Source: Gemmobacter nectariphilus DSM 15620 | GTDB lineage: Bacteria; Pseudomonadota; Alphaproteobacteria; Rhodobacterales; Rhodobacteraceae | Assembly: GCF_000429765.1 (NCBI RefSeq) | Contig: NZ_KE386949.1 | Location: 310,001 to 374,000 of the forward strand | DNA: 64,000 nt | Reading direction: 5' to 3' | Shown: piece after piece, positions 1 to 8,824 of the stretch | Numbering within the stretch: the first letter of the stretch is position 1 | Layout: each line of letters begins with the position of its first letter | Notes under the pieces: model-generated | Databases searched by the model: none | What the model saw: the letters and a program-made list of their open reading frames with translations, nothing else | What the model was told of the DNA's origin: nothing | Position numbers and translations under genes: made by a program

Positions 1-576
1 GGGTTCCGCCGCCAGCGCGCGGGCCAGTTCCACCCGCTTTTTCAGGCCATAGGGCAGACGGCCCACCGGGGTCTTGCGGATGTGCTGGATTTCCAGAAAG
101 TCGATGATCTTCTCGACCTTCTCGCGGTGCTCGTCCTCTTCGCGCTGCGCGGCGCCCCACCACAGCGCCTGTTGCGCCATGTTGGATTTCATCAGCGTCA
201 GGCGGCCGGTCATGATGTTGTTCAGCACCGACATGCCTTCGAACAGCGCGATGTTCTGGAAGGTGCGGGCGATGCCCTGGCGGGCCACCTCGTAGGGTTT
301 GGTTGGCGGACGCTTGGCGCCGCGGAACCAGACCTCGCCCTCTTGCGGGACATAAAAACCCGAGATCACGTTCAGCATCGAGGATTTGCCGGCGCCGTTC
401 GGGCCGATGATCGCGCGGATCTCGCCTTCGCGGATGTCGAAGGAGATGTCGGTGATCGCCTTCACCCCGCCAAAGCGCAGCGTGATGTTCTTCATTTCCA
501 TCAGCACCGGGCCGATCTTGCGGCCGTCGGCGGTGGTCCAGCCCTCGGCGGGCAGCGGTTGGGCGGCGGCGGTCAT
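1..576 (-). CDS. livG: Branched-chain amino acid-type ABC transporter ATP-binding protein (LivG-like), 3' end off the window
   Basis: This is the N-terminal part (about 192 residues) of a cytoplasmic ABC ATPase of the LivG subfamily; the rest runs off the left edge. The Walker A motif GPNGAGKSSM is visible near residue 71, followed by ISGFYVPQEGEV and the Q-loop region ARTFQNIALFEGM. Its ATG overlaps the stop of the upstream acyl-CoA ligase (ATGA, 573-576), so the two are translationally coupled. Liv-type systems import branched-chain amino acids, amides or short organic acids. Coupling to an acyl-CoA ligase suggests import of a carboxylic acid that is then activated; that is inference. Confidence 0.9.
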   Translation of the reverse strand, partial: MTAAAQPLPAEGWTTADGRKIGPVLMEMKNITLRFGGVKAITDISFDIREGEIRAIIGPNGAGKSSMLNVISGFYVPQEGEVWFRGAKRPPTKPYEVARQGIARTFQNIALFEGMSVLNNIMTGRLTLMKSNMAQQALWWGAAQREEDEHREKVEKIIDFLEIQHIRKTPVGRLPYGLKKRVELARALAAEP

Positions 577-2537
577 GCGGCCTCCTTGCGGGATTGGGCG
601 ACGGGCACGACCTTGGCATCACGCATTTCCAACGTGGCGTTGATATAGCCCTTGCGGCCGTCCTCGTAGGTGACTTCGGTGCGGGTGCTGACCTGTTTCG
701 AGCCGTCATAAAGGCCGGCGATCAGATCGGCGTATTTCTCGGCGATGATGTTGCGGCGGACCTTGCGGGTGCGCGTCATCTCGCCGTCGTCGGCGTCCAG
801 TTCCTTGTGCAGCACCAGGAAGCGGTGGATCTGGCAGCCCGACAGCATCCGGTCCTGCGCGACCGAGGCATTCACCTCCTCGACGTGCTTCTGGATCATG
901 TCCAGCACCTTGGGATGCCCGGCCAGTTCCTGATAGCTGGAATAGGCGATGTTGTTGCGTTCCGCCCAGTTGCCCACCGCCGTCAGGTCGATGTTGATGA
1001 AGGCGGTGCAGCGATCGCGCCCGTTGCCGAACACCACGGCCTCGAGGATGTTCGGATAGAACTTCAGCTTGTTCTCAACGTATTTCGGCGCGAACAGGCT
1101 GCCGTCCGACATCTTGCCGACATCCTTGGCGCGGTCGATGATGCGCAGATGACCCGAGCCTTCCTCGAAGAAGCCGGCATCGCCCGTGGCGACCCAGCCC
1201 TCGGCGTCCTTGGTCGAGGCGGTGCTGTCGGGGTTCTTGTAGTATTCGACGAAGGTTCCGGGGCTGCGATACAGCACCTCGCCATTCTCGGCGATCTTCA
1301 CCTCGACGCCGGGCGAAGGCACGCCCACGGTGTCCGAGCGCACCTCGCCATCGGGCTGCTGGGTGATGAACACCGTCGCCTCGGTCTGGCCATAGAGCTG
1401 CTTGAGGTTGATCCCGAGCGAGCGGTAGAAGTCGAAAATCTCGGGCCCGATCGCCTCGCCGGCGGTATAGCCGACGCGGACACGGCTGAAGCCAAGGGTG
1501 TTCTTGAGCGGGCCATAGACGAACAGGTTGCCCAGCGCATAACGCAGGCGGTCCATGCCCGACACCGGCTTGCCATCAAGGATGGCCGGGCCCACCCGGC
1601 GGGCCACGTCCATGTAGTGATCGAACAGCCATTTCTTGAAGCGGCCGGCGTCTTCCATGCGGATCATCACGCTGGTCAGCTGGCCTTCGAACACCCGCGG
1701 CGGGGCAAAGAAATAGGTCGGCCCGATCTCGCGCAGGTCGGTCATCATGGTGGCGGCGGATTCGGGGCAGTTGACGCAAAAGCCGGTCCAGAACGATTGC
1801 CCGACCGAGAAGATGAAGTCGCCAACCCAGGCCATCGGCAGATAGGCCAGAATATCCTCGCCCGGCCCCAGCCGGTCGAATTCGGCGGAATTTCTCGCCG
1901 TCTCGATCACGTTGCGGTTCGACAGAACCACGCCCTTGGGCTTGCCCGTGGTGCCCGATGTATAGAGCATCACGCAGGTATGGTCCCAGGTCAGCTCGGC
2001 GGTGCGGGCGTCAAGCTCGGCCTCGACGCGGTAGTGACCGGCCTTGCCCTCTTCGGCGACATCGTGCAGCCAGTTCAGGTGGCTGTGGTCGTATTTCCGC
2101 ATCCCCCGCTTGTCGTGATAGAGGATGTGCTCGATGTTCGGCAGCCGGTCCTGGATTTCCAGCACCTTGTCCACCTGTTCCTGATCGCCGGCGATGACGA
2201 AGCGCGCGCCGCAGTGGTCCAGCACATAGGCCATCTCTTCGGCCACCGCGTCCTGATAGAGCGGAACCGGGATCGCGCCGCACATCTGCGCCGCGACCAT
2301 CGACCAGTAAAGCGCCGGGCGGTTGCGGCCGATGATCGCCACATAGTCACCGCGGTTGATGCCAAGGATCATCAGACCAAGCGCGATGTTGCGGATCTCT
2401 TCGGCCGTCTGCGCCCATGTCCAGGTCTGCCAGATGCCGAATTCCTTTTCCCGGTAGGCCGGTTTGCCGCCATGCACACGGGCATTGCGCGCGAGCAGCG
2501 CGGGAATGGAGCAAAGATCGCCTGACGGCGTTTGCAT
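573..2537 (-). CDS. AMP-dependent acyl-CoA synthetase (long-chain fatty acid-CoA ligase family)
   Basis: The 654-residue product belongs to the ANL adenylating superfamily, which activates a carboxylate with ATP and CoA. The P-loop signature YTSGTTGKPKG is present, followed by AYLPMAWVGD, YGQTEA and the hinge-region GDAGFFEEGSGHLRIIDR. Length and the large C-terminal domain fit the long-chain (FAA/FadD15-like) branch rather than acetyl-CoA synthetase. The start MQTPSGDLCS at 2537 is chosen by homology, but a GTG two codons upstream (2543) has better spacing to the AGGGAGG Shine-Dalgarno. The reading frame stays open to 3083, which is non-coding upstream sequence. The gene is translationally coupled to the livG-like gene. 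The substrate is unknown. Confidence 0.9.
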   Translation of the reverse strand: MQTPSGDLCSIPALLARNARVHGGKPAYREKEFGIWQTWTWAQTAEEIRNIALGLMILGINRGDYVAIIGRNRPALYWSMVAAQMCGAIPVPLYQDAVAEEMAYVLDHCGARFVIAGDQEQVDKVLEIQDRLPNIEHILYHDKRGMRKYDHSHLNWLHDVAEEGKAGHYRVEAELDARTAELTWDHTCVMLYTSGTTGKPKGVVLSNRNVIETARNSAEFDRLGPGEDILAYLPMAWVGDFIFSVGQSFWTGFCVNCPESAATMMTDLREIGPTYFFAPPRVFEGQLTSVMIRMEDAGRFKKWLFDHYMDVARRVGPAILDGKPVSGMDRLRYALGNLFVYGPLKNTLGFSRVRVGYTAGEAIGPEIFDFYRSLGINLKQLYGQTEATVFITQQPDGEVRSDTVGVPSPGVEVKIAENGEVLYRSPGTFVEYYKNPDSTASTKDAEGWVATGDAGFFEEGSGHLRIIDRAKDVGKMSDGSLFAPKYVENKLKFYPNILEAVVFGNGRDRCTAFINIDLTAVGNWAERNNIAYSSYQELAGHPKVLDMIQKHVEEVNASVAQDRMLSGCQIHRFLVLHKELDADDGEMTRTRKVRRNIIAEKYADLIAGLYDGSKQVSTRTEVTYEDGRKGYINATLEMRDAKVVPVAQSRKEAA

Positions 2538-2740
2538 TTGCACGGACTGTCCCTCCCTTGGCCGGGAATGCCGCGTCCTCCTTGCGACGATTCCCGCCTC
2601 CTTGCGTTGAGTGAGGGATCGGGGCGAAAGGTTGCCTGACTTTTTCGCAATCCTTACGAATTGTAACACTACGATTGAAAGGCTTTCCGGCTGGCCGGGG
2701 CGGGTGCTAGACCGGACCCCGCACCGCCCGCATCCGGCGC

Positions 2741-2785
2741 CGGGGGCCAGCCCCCGGACCCCCGGGATATTTGAGGACAGATGAA
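2741..2785 (+). repeat. Dispersed element copy 1: G5C hairpin plus GGGATATTT-N6-AGATGAA
   Basis: A CGGGGGC/GCCCCCG stem (2741-2747 with 2750-2756) is followed by the motif at 2759-2785. The distance from TATTT to GAA is 10 nt, as in all eight copies of this window. It lies 22 bp before the histidine-kinase start, in the intergenic region divergent from the acyl-CoA ligase. The upstream part of this region (2636-2690) is AT-richer and may hold promoters, but I cannot place hexamers with confidence. Confidence 0.7.
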
Positions 2786-2807
2786 GGGGCGGCGACAGGA
2801 GGACCGG

Positions 2808-4748
2808 ATGCCGCTGACCGACGATGCCCGCACCGGGCTGACCCGTGCCGGGCTGAACATGATCCAGCAGGCGCTGTCGATCTTTGACAGCGACCTGAAG
2901 CTTGCGGTCAGCAACCAGCGGTTCCAGAGCATGTTCGACTTTCCCGATGCCCTGGTCACGCCCGGGGCGGATTTCGAGGATGTCATCCGCTTTCAGGTGA
3001 TGCGCGGGGAATATGGCCCCGTGGATGATCCCGAAGAGGCGATCCGCGTGCGGGTCGAGGCCGCGCGTGCCTTTGTGCCGCATTACATGGAGCGCCAGCG
3101 CGCAAACGGGCGGTGGATTTCGGTCGAGGGGGCGCCCCTGTCACAGGGCGGCTGGGTGACGGTCTATACCGACATCACCGAGGTGAAGCTGCAAGAAGGC
3201 CTGTTGCGGGCCCGGTCCGAAGAGCTGTCGGGCGAGGTGCTGGCCCATGCCGAACGGCTGGCGCAGGCCAACCGGCAGCTGGGCGCAAGCAACGCCGCCC
3301 TTGAAGATGCCAAGCGCGAGCTGACCGAGATGGAGGCGCGCACCCGGCTGACCACCGAGATGATGCCGGCCCACATCGCCCATGTCGGCCGCGATCTGCG
3401 CTATACCTATTCCAACCGGCGGCTGAGCTCGGTGCTGCCGGGCCGGCCGTCGAACATTCTGGGCCTGACGGGGCGCGAGGCGCTGGGGCCGGCGACCTTT
3501 GCCAAGATCGAACGCAACCTGCGTCAGGCGCTGGCCGGCGAGGCGACGGTGCTGGAGTTTTCCGACGACGACAGCGGGCGGCGGATCCGCGGGGCCTTTA
3601 CCCCCGACCGGATCGGGGACGGGCCGATCAACGGGGTCTATATCCTGTCGATGGACGTGACCGAAGAGGCGCAGGCCCGCGCCGCGCTGACCCAGACCCG
3701 CAAGCGCGAGCTGGCCGCGCAGCTGACGAGCGGGCTGGCGCATGATTTCGCCAATCTGCTGACGATCATCCTGGGCCTGCAATCGCGGCTGGAGCGGATG
3801 GACCTGCCGGCCGAGGCCGCCGATCTGGTACAGGCGACGCTGGCTGCGGCGCGGCGGGGGGGTGTGCTGCTGGACCGGATCGGCTCGATCTCGGGCAAGC
3901 GGGCGCTGAAGCCGGTGGCGGTGGACCTGGCGGCCTTTGGGGCCGAGTTGCGCACCCTGGCCCGTGCGGCGCTGCCCGACCGGGTGGCGCTGGACATCCG
4001 GGTCGACGATTTCGGCGGGCCGGTGCTGCTGGATCCGGGGGCGTTGCAGGATGCGCTGGTCAACCTGATCCTGAATGCGCGCGATGCGATGGGGGCAGGC
4101 GGCGGGCGCATCACCGTGACCGCCCGGTCGCTGCGCGATACCTGGGCCGAATTCACCGTATCGGACGATGGCCCCGGCTTTTCCCCCGAGGCGCTGGAGC
4201 GCGGGCTGGATCCGTTCTTCACCACCAAGGGCGGCGAAGGGTCGGGGCTGGGGCTGGCGATGGTCTATGACCATGTGAACCTGGCGGGCGGATCGGTGCG
4301 GCTGGGCAACCGGGTGCCGCGGGGTGCCATCGTCACGCTGCGCCTGCCGCTGCGGCGGGTCAGCGCGCAGGTCGCGCCCGGCCTTGTGCTGCTGGTCGAG
4401 GACAGTGACGACATCCGCGAATCTGTGCGCGAGATGCTGCGCATCATGGGCCATGCCGTGATCGAGGCGACCAGCGCCGAAGAGGCCGAGGCGCTGGCCA
4501 CCCTGCCCGGCCTGCTGCTGATCCTGTCGGACATCAATCTGAAAGGCGCGACGACCGGCGTTGCGCTGGCCGAGCGGCTGGCCGGGCGTGGCAGCACCGT
4601 GCCGCTGGCGTTGATGACCTCGCTGCCGGCCAGCGATCCGCGCCGTGCCCGCGCCGAGCGGCAGTTTCCCGTGCTGGCCAAGCCGTTTGACGCGCCCGCG
4701 CTGGCTGCCTTCCTGTCCCGCCTGCCCCTGACCGAGAGCGCCGCATGA
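2808..4748 (+). CDS. Soluble PAS-domain hybrid histidine kinase with C-terminal receiver
   Basis: The 646-residue protein has no membrane segment or signal peptide, so it should sense a cytoplasmic cue. Order: PAS (about 13-125), a coiled-coil linker (130-185), a second PAS (185-300), a dimerisation domain with phospho-acceptor His312 in GLAHDFANLLT, an HATPase_c domain (N box NLILNARDAMG, G boxes VSDDGPGF and GEGSGLGLAMV), then a receiver domain (about 525-640) with acceptor Asp575 and LAKPF lysine. The start at 2808 has a good AGGAGG with 5-nt spacing; an in-frame ATG at 2781 lies inside a repeat element and lacks one. It overlaps the downstream response regulator by ATGA, so the two form an operon and probable phosphorelay. 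Confidence 0.88.
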   Translation: MPLTDDARTGLTRAGLNMIQQALSIFDSDLKLAVSNQRFQSMFDFPDALVTPGADFEDVIRFQVMRGEYGPVDDPEEAIRVRVEAARAFVPHYMERQRANGRWISVEGAPLSQGGWVTVYTDITEVKLQEGLLRARSEELSGEVLAHAERLAQANRQLGASNAALEDAKRELTEMEARTRLTTEMMPAHIAHVGRDLRYTYSNRRLSSVLPGRPSNILGLTGREALGPATFAKIERNLRQALAGEATVLEFSDDDSGRRIRGAFTPDRIGDGPINGVYILSMDVTEEAQARAALTQTRKRELAAQLTSGLAHDFANLLTIILGLQSRLERMDLPAEAADLVQATLAAARRGGVLLDRIGSISGKRALKPVAVDLAAFGAELRTLARAALPDRVALDIRVDDFGGPVLLDPGALQDALVNLILNARDAMGAGGGRITVTARSLRDTWAEFTVSDDGPGFSPEALERGLDPFFTTKGGEGSGLGLAMVYDHVNLAGGSVRLGNRVPRGAIVTLRLPLRRVSAQVAPGLVLLVEDSDDIRESVREMLRIMGHAVIEATSAEEAEALATLPGLLLILSDINLKGATTGVALAERLAGRGSTVPLALMTSLPASDPRRARAERQFPVLAKPFDAPALAAFLSRLPLTESAA

Positions 4749-5452
4749 CGCAAGCCCATATCGCGATTCTGGACGACGAAGCCGAAATCCGCCGGATGCT
4801 GGCCGATGCCCTGACCGAGGCAGGGTATCGGGTGACCACCTTTGCCCGCGCCACCGAATTCGAGGCCGCCCCGAACCGGGGCGCGCCCGATGTCTGTCTG
4901 GTCGATCTGGGGTTGCCCGACCGCGACGGGCTGGCGGTGGTTCACCGGCTGGCGCTGGAATCGGGGGCGGCGATCATCATCATCTCGGGCCGCGCACAGG
5001 TGCAGGACCGGGTGACGGGGCTGGAGCTGGGGGCGGACGATTACATCATCAAGCCCTTCGAGCCGGCCGAGGTGGTCGCCCGCGTCCGTGCGCGGCTGCG
5101 CAAGGGCCGGGCCGAGGCGGCACCGCGCGCCCCGCAACTTGCCCGCTTCAACGGCTGGACGGCCGAGTTCGACCGCTATGTCCTGGTGGCCGAGGATGGC
5201 ACCGAAGTGCCCTTCAGCCATGCCGAAGGCGAGGTGCTGCGCATGTTCCTGGACAGCCCCAAGCGGCTCATCAGCCGGGCGCAGATGCAAGAGACCCTGG
5301 GCGGCGCGGCTGGGGAGAGCTTTGATCGCGCGATGGATGTGCGCATCTCGCGCCTGCGCACCAAACTGGGCGAGGATCCGAAGAACCCGCGCCTGATCAA
5401 GACGATCTATGGCGCGGGCTATATCTTTCTGGGCGATGTGAGCTGGGGATAG
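4745..5452 (+). CDS. OmpR/PhoB-family response regulator
   Basis: The 235-residue protein has an N-terminal receiver domain (acidic pair DDE near residue 11, phospho-acceptor Asp54 in VCLVDLGLP, the GADDYIIKPF lysine loop) and a C-terminal winged-helix DNA-binding domain ending in IKTIYGAGYIF, typical of OmpR/PhoB regulators. It starts inside the last codons of the kinase gene (ATGA overlap), so they are made together. The kinase also carries its own receiver, so phosphate may pass either directly or through that domain. No target genes can be deduced; the adjacent MFS gene on the same strand is one candidate, as inference only. Confidence 0.92.
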   Translation: MTQAHIAILDDEAEIRRMLADALTEAGYRVTTFARATEFEAAPNRGAPDVCLVDLGLPDRDGLAVVHRLALESGAAIIIISGRAQVQDRVTGLELGADDYIIKPFEPAEVVARVRARLRKGRAEAAPRAPQLARFNGWTAEFDRYVLVAEDGTEVPFSHAEGEVLRMFLDSPKRLISRAQMQETLGGAAGESFDRAMDVRISRLRTKLGEDPKNPRLIKTIYGAGYIFLGDVSWG

Positions 5453-5485
5453 CACCGGCCGCCTTGCACGGCCCCCCGCGTGGAC

Positions 5486-5544
5486 GGGGGCCCTGCCCCC
5501 GGTCGCGTTCCGCGACTCCCCCGGGGTATTTGAGGCAAGGTGAA
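5486..5544 (+). repeat. Dispersed element copy 2: G5C hairpin plus GGGGTATTT-N6-AGGTGAA
   Basis: A GGGGGC/GCCCCC stem (5486-5491 with 5495-5500) and a second GTCGCG-TTC-CGCGAC stem (5502-5516) precede the motif at 5518-5544. It sits 66 bp after the response-regulator stop and 120 bp before the MFS gene. The hairpins could also end transcription of the two-component operon, but no T-run follows them. Confidence 0.7.
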
Positions 5545-5664
5545 GAGCAGGCGTTTGCCCTGCCCCCCTTGCCTTTCCTTGCGGAAGGGTCTTTCTGCGA
5601 AGGGTGCGGCCATGAGTCTCGGGCTCGGCCGTCTTGACTGCCCGTATGGAAGTGAACGGTTCCG

Positions 5665-6891
5665 ATGACGACAGCCACCCTTGATGCCGCGCCCAGCCCC
5701 ACCCGTCCACGCACCTATCTGGGTGTGCTGATCGTGCTGGGGATGACGCATTTTCTGAACGACCTGATGCAATCGCTGATCCCGGCGGCCTATCCGCTGC
5801 TCAAGGAAAGCTATGCGCTGGATTTCTGGCAGATCGGCATGATCACCATGACGTTCCAGATCGCCGGATCGCTGCTTCAGCCGGTGATCGGTTTTGTCAC
5901 CGACAAGCGCCCTGCGCCCTATTCGCCGGTGGTGGGCATGATGTTCACGCTGTCGGGTCTGGTCAGCCTGGCCTTTGCCCACAGCTATGCGGTGATTCTG
6001 GTCTCGGTGGCGCTGATCGGCATCGGCTCGTCGATCTTTCACCCCGAGGCGACGCGGATGGCGCGCTATTCCGCAGGATCGCGTCAGGGGCTGGCGCAGG
6101 GCATCTTTCAGGTCGGCGGACAGGCTGGCGGCGCGCTGGGGCCGGTGTTCGCCGCGCTGATCATCGTGCCCTGGGGCCAGCCCACCCTGGCCTGGTTTGC
6201 CGTCACTGCCCTGATGGCCATGGCGCTGCTGGGCTGGATCGGCAGCAAGCAGCGCGAGATCAGCGCCGCCTTTGCCGCCGGACGCGCCAAGGGCAAGGGC
6301 GCAGGCGGTGCCCATGCCAGCTATACCCCGGCCACCGTGATGGTGGGCATGGTGGTGCTGACGCTGCTGATGTTTTCCAAGAACGCCTATGGCGAGAGCT
6401 TTCGGTCCTTCTATACCTTTTACCTGATGGACCGTTTCGGGCTGTCGATCCCTTCGGCGCAGATGATGCTGTTCTTCTTCCTGCTGGCCTCGGCCGTGGG
6501 GGCGCTGATCGGCGGGATCGTCGGCGACCGGATCGGGCGCTATCGGGTGATCTGGATTTCCGTGCTGGGGCCGCTGCCGCTGACGCTGCTGCTGCCGCAT
6601 GTCGATCTGTTCTGGACCGGCATCCTGACGGTGATGATCAACCTGATCATGGCCAGCGCCTTTGCCTCGATCCTGATCTACGCGATGGAACTGGCGCCGA
6701 ACCGGATCGGGCTGATCGGCGGGCTGTTCTATGGGCTGAACTTTGGCCTTGGCGGCATCGCCGCGGCGATTCTGGGCGGGCTGGCCGACACCTATGGGGT
6801 CGAGACCGTCTACCGGATCTGCGCCTTCCTGCCGCTGGCCGGGCTGCTGGCCTGGTTCCTGCCCCGAATCGACGACCGGCGCGGGGCCTGA
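5665..6891 (+). CDS. MFS transporter, fosmidomycin-resistance (Fsr)-like
   Basis: The 408-residue inner-membrane protein has about 12 hydrophobic segments and major-facilitator features. The N-terminal MTHFLNDLMQSLIPAAYPLLK, the FHPEATRMARY segment and the GGQAGGALGPVFAALI helix are characteristic of the Fsr group, whose founding member exports fosmidomycin in E. coli. The second half begins near NAYGESFRSFYTFYLM, with GDRIGRYRVIWIS as the cytoplasmic loop. It follows the two-component operon on the same strand after 212 bp containing a dispersed repeat. The physiological substrate is unknown. Confidence 0.85.
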   Translation: MTTATLDAAPSPTRPRTYLGVLIVLGMTHFLNDLMQSLIPAAYPLLKESYALDFWQIGMITMTFQIAGSLLQPVIGFVTDKRPAPYSPVVGMMFTLSGLVSLAFAHSYAVILVSVALIGIGSSIFHPEATRMARYSAGSRQGLAQGIFQVGGQAGGALGPVFAALIIVPWGQPTLAWFAVTALMAMALLGWIGSKQREISAAFAAGRAKGKGAGGAHASYTPATVMVGMVVLTLLMFSKNAYGESFRSFYTFYLMDRFGLSIPSAQMMLFFFLLASAVGALIGGIVGDRIGRYRVIWISVLGPLPLTLLLPHVDLFWTGILTVMINLIMASAFASILIYAMELAPNRIGLIGGLFYGLNFGLGGIAAAILGGLADTYGVETVYRICAFLPLAGLLAWFLPRIDDRRGA

Positions 6892-6983
6892 CCCGCGGCC
6901 GGGGGCGTGCCGACGCCCCCGACTGATCCGCAAGGCCCTGGGCAACGTAGACGCGACATGTGTCATGTCGGAGCGCGCCGCCC

Positions 6984-7337
6984 ATGTATAGACCTGCAAT
7001 CCTTGCCTCTTGCCTGTGGCTGTCAGGCACTGCCGCCCTGGCCGAGACGGTGCGAATCCAGTCGCAGAGCGATTTCCTGGCGATCGTGCAAGGCAAGGCC
7101 CTGACACGCCTTGGCATCGCGCTGGAGGTCACGCCCGATGGCCGCATCACCGGGCGCGCCTTTGGCAGCCCGGTTTCGGGCGCCTGGGTCTGGAAGGACG
7201 GGTATTTTTGCCGAAGCCTTTATCATGGCGAGCGCGATCTGGGGGACAATTGCCAGATGGTCGAATTGCGCGGCTCGCGGCTGCGCTTCACGTCGGACAG
7301 GGGGGCCGGCATTCATGCCGATCTGCGGCTGAACTGA
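6984..7337 (+). CDS. Small exported protein of unknown function
   Basis: The 117-residue product begins with a signal peptide (MYRPAILASCLWLSGTAALA, cleavage predicted before ETVR), so it should act in the periplasm. The mature part holds a conserved-looking core (FLAIVQGKALTRLGIALEV, GRAFGSPVSGAWVWKDGYFC, two cysteines) ending in SDRGAGIHADLRLN. Related short proteins in this bacterial group are sometimes misnamed dihydrodipicolinate reductase; nothing here resembles DapB. The ATG at 6984 is preferred because it begins the signal peptide directly; an in-frame ATG eight codons upstream (6960) would spoil it. A shared bidirectional terminator separates it from rpmJ. Confidence 0.7.
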   Translation: MYRPAILASCLWLSGTAALAETVRIQSQSDFLAIVQGKALTRLGIALEVTPDGRITGRAFGSPVSGAWVWKDGYFCRSLYHGERDLGDNCQMVELRGSRLRFTSDRGAGIHADLRLN

Positions 7338-7352
7338 CGCCGCAAATGCAAA

Positions 7353-7376
7353 GGGCCGCATCCGAAGATGCGGCCC
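7353..7376. terminator. Bidirectional stem-loop between the exported protein gene and rpmJ
   Basis: A perfect 10-bp stem GGGCCGCATC/GATGCGGCCC with a CGAA tetraloop lies between two convergent genes. The flanking T-run is short on both sides, so termination efficiency is uncertain. Confidence 0.65.
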
Positions 7377-7400
7377 AATCTGCAAGCTCTGCAAAGCAGC

Positions 7401-7526
7401 TTAGCCCTGACGGGCCTTGTAGCGCTTTTGCGTCTTGTTGATCACGTAGATCCGGCCCTTGCGGCGCACGATCTGGCAATCGCGGTGACGCTGCTTGAGC
7501 GAGCGGAGCGAGTTTGCGACCTTCAT
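7401..7526 (-). CDS. rpmJ: 50S ribosomal protein L36 (bL36)
   Basis: The 41-residue basic protein [20 protein letters not shown]... matches bL36 of the alternative (C-minus) type, in which only some zinc-binding cysteines remain (one Cys at residue 17, then His and Arg positions). It binds 23S rRNA in the large subunit. The ATG at 7526 follows GAAGGAGAGC; the frame is open further upstream but only with arginine-rich non-coding sequence. It is monocistronic, outside the spc operon, as is usual for this group. Confidence 0.95.
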   Translation of the reverse strand: MKVANSLRSLKQRHRDCQIVRRKGRIYVINKTQKRYKARQG

Positions 7527-7600
7527 GGTGCTCTCCTTCTTCGCGGCGCGTCGCGCGCCTTGGGGTTGCCGTTTGCCTGGGGTATTCCCCAAGCGGTGAA

Positions 7601-7675
<75 letters not shown>

Positions 7676-7856
7676 GTCGCTGTCTGCCCTATCGTCTGTC
7701 GAACACAAGGTCAACAGGGCAAAACCGCGTCTGACGAGGCGTATAGACAGAGTCGCAGGGGGCTTCAAGGGGGTCTGTAACGGTTTTGCGCGAAAGCCTC
7801 GAAACCATCGACAGGGGCGCGGTTTGGGCTATAGCATGACCACCCAGAGGAGACCC

Positions 7857-8726
7857 ATGAGCCGCACCGCCTTTGATCTTTTCCTTCCGCGTCGGCGCGA
7901 TACGGCGACCGTCTTTGCATCGCCCCATAGCGGGCGTGACTATCCGGCTGAATTCGTGGCCCAAAGCCCGCTCAGCCGCCGGGTGCTGCGATCATCCGAA
8001 GACGCCTTTGTCGATATCCTGTTCGGCACTGCGCCCGATCATGGCGCACCGCTGCTGTCGGCGCGCCTGCCGCGCGCCTGGGTCGATCTGAACCGCGCGG
8101 TGGACGAGCTGGACCCGGCGCTGATCGAAGGGGTGGGGCGCGGCGCGCTCAATCCCCGCGTGGCCTCGGGGCTGGGGGTGATTCCGCGCGTCGTTTCGGG
8201 GGGGCGGGTGATTCATCCCGGCCGCATTTCCCGCACCGAGGCCGATGCACGGCTGAACACCGTCTGGCACCCCTATCACGAGACGCTGCAGACACTGCTG
8301 CGCGAGGCGCGGCACGTCCACGGGGCGGCGCTGCTGATCGATTGCCATTCGATGCCCCACGAGGCGATTGCCGCGCATGGCTCGGCCAACCGTCCTTGCC
8401 CCGAGGTGGTTCTGGGCGATCGCCATGGCTCGGCCTGCGGGGCAGATGTGATGGTCGAGGTAGAGGCCGCCTTTGTCCGCGCCGGCTTTCGCGTGGCCCG
8501 CAACACGCCCTTTGCCGGGGCCTATGTCAGCCACGCCTATGGCCGCCCGTCGATCGGGCAGCATGTCGTGCAGGTGGAAATCGACCGGGCCGTCTACATG
8601 GACGAGGCGCGGATCCTGCCCTCGGCGCAATTCGACACGGTGCGCCGGCGGCTGGCGCAGGTTGTCAACGATCTGTCGGCGCTTGGGCGGCGGCTGGGGC
8701 CGGGCGTTTCGCTGGCGGCCGAATAG
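7857..8726 (+). CDS. N-formylglutamate amidohydrolase
   Basis: The 289-residue cytosolic enzyme belongs to the FGase family, which hydrolyses N-formyl-L-glutamate (final step of one histidine-degradation route) or related formylated amino acids. Family landmarks are ASPHSGRDYP near the N-terminus, DLNRAVDELDP, the metal-site segment LLIDCHSMP and the C-terminal GQHVVQVEIDRAVYMDE. The ATG at 7857 has AGAGGAG just upstream; an in-frame ATG at 7836 is an alternative. No other hut genes are nearby, so its role in histidine use is not supported by context. It precedes trmD on the same strand, with a dispersed repeat between. Confidence 0.88.
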   Translation: MSRTAFDLFLPRRRDTATVFASPHSGRDYPAEFVAQSPLSRRVLRSSEDAFVDILFGTAPDHGAPLLSARLPRAWVDLNRAVDELDPALIEGVGRGALNPRVASGLGVIPRVVSGGRVIHPGRISRTEADARLNTVWHPYHETLQTLLREARHVHGAALLIDCHSMPHEAIAAHGSANRPCPEVVLGDRHGSACGADVMVEVEAAFVRAGFRVARNTPFAGAYVSHAYGRPSIGQHVVQVEIDRAVYMDEARILPSAQFDTVRRRLAQVVNDLSALGRRLGPGVSLAAE

Positions 8727-8765
8727 CCGGCTGGTATCGGCCGCGCTTCGGCTGTATGCGCCGTG

Positions 8766-8792
8766 CCCGTGGGATATTTGCATCAAGGCGAA
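8766..8792 (+). repeat. Dispersed element copy 3: GGGATATTT-N6-AGGCGAA
   Basis: The motif lies between the N-formylglutamate amidohydrolase stop and trmD, ending 32 bp before the trmD start. No clear G5C hairpin precedes this copy. Spacing between TATTT and GAA is again 10 nt. Confidence 0.65.
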
Positions 8793-8824
8793 AACCGGAC
8801 CAGGATCGCCGGAAGGGTAAGGGC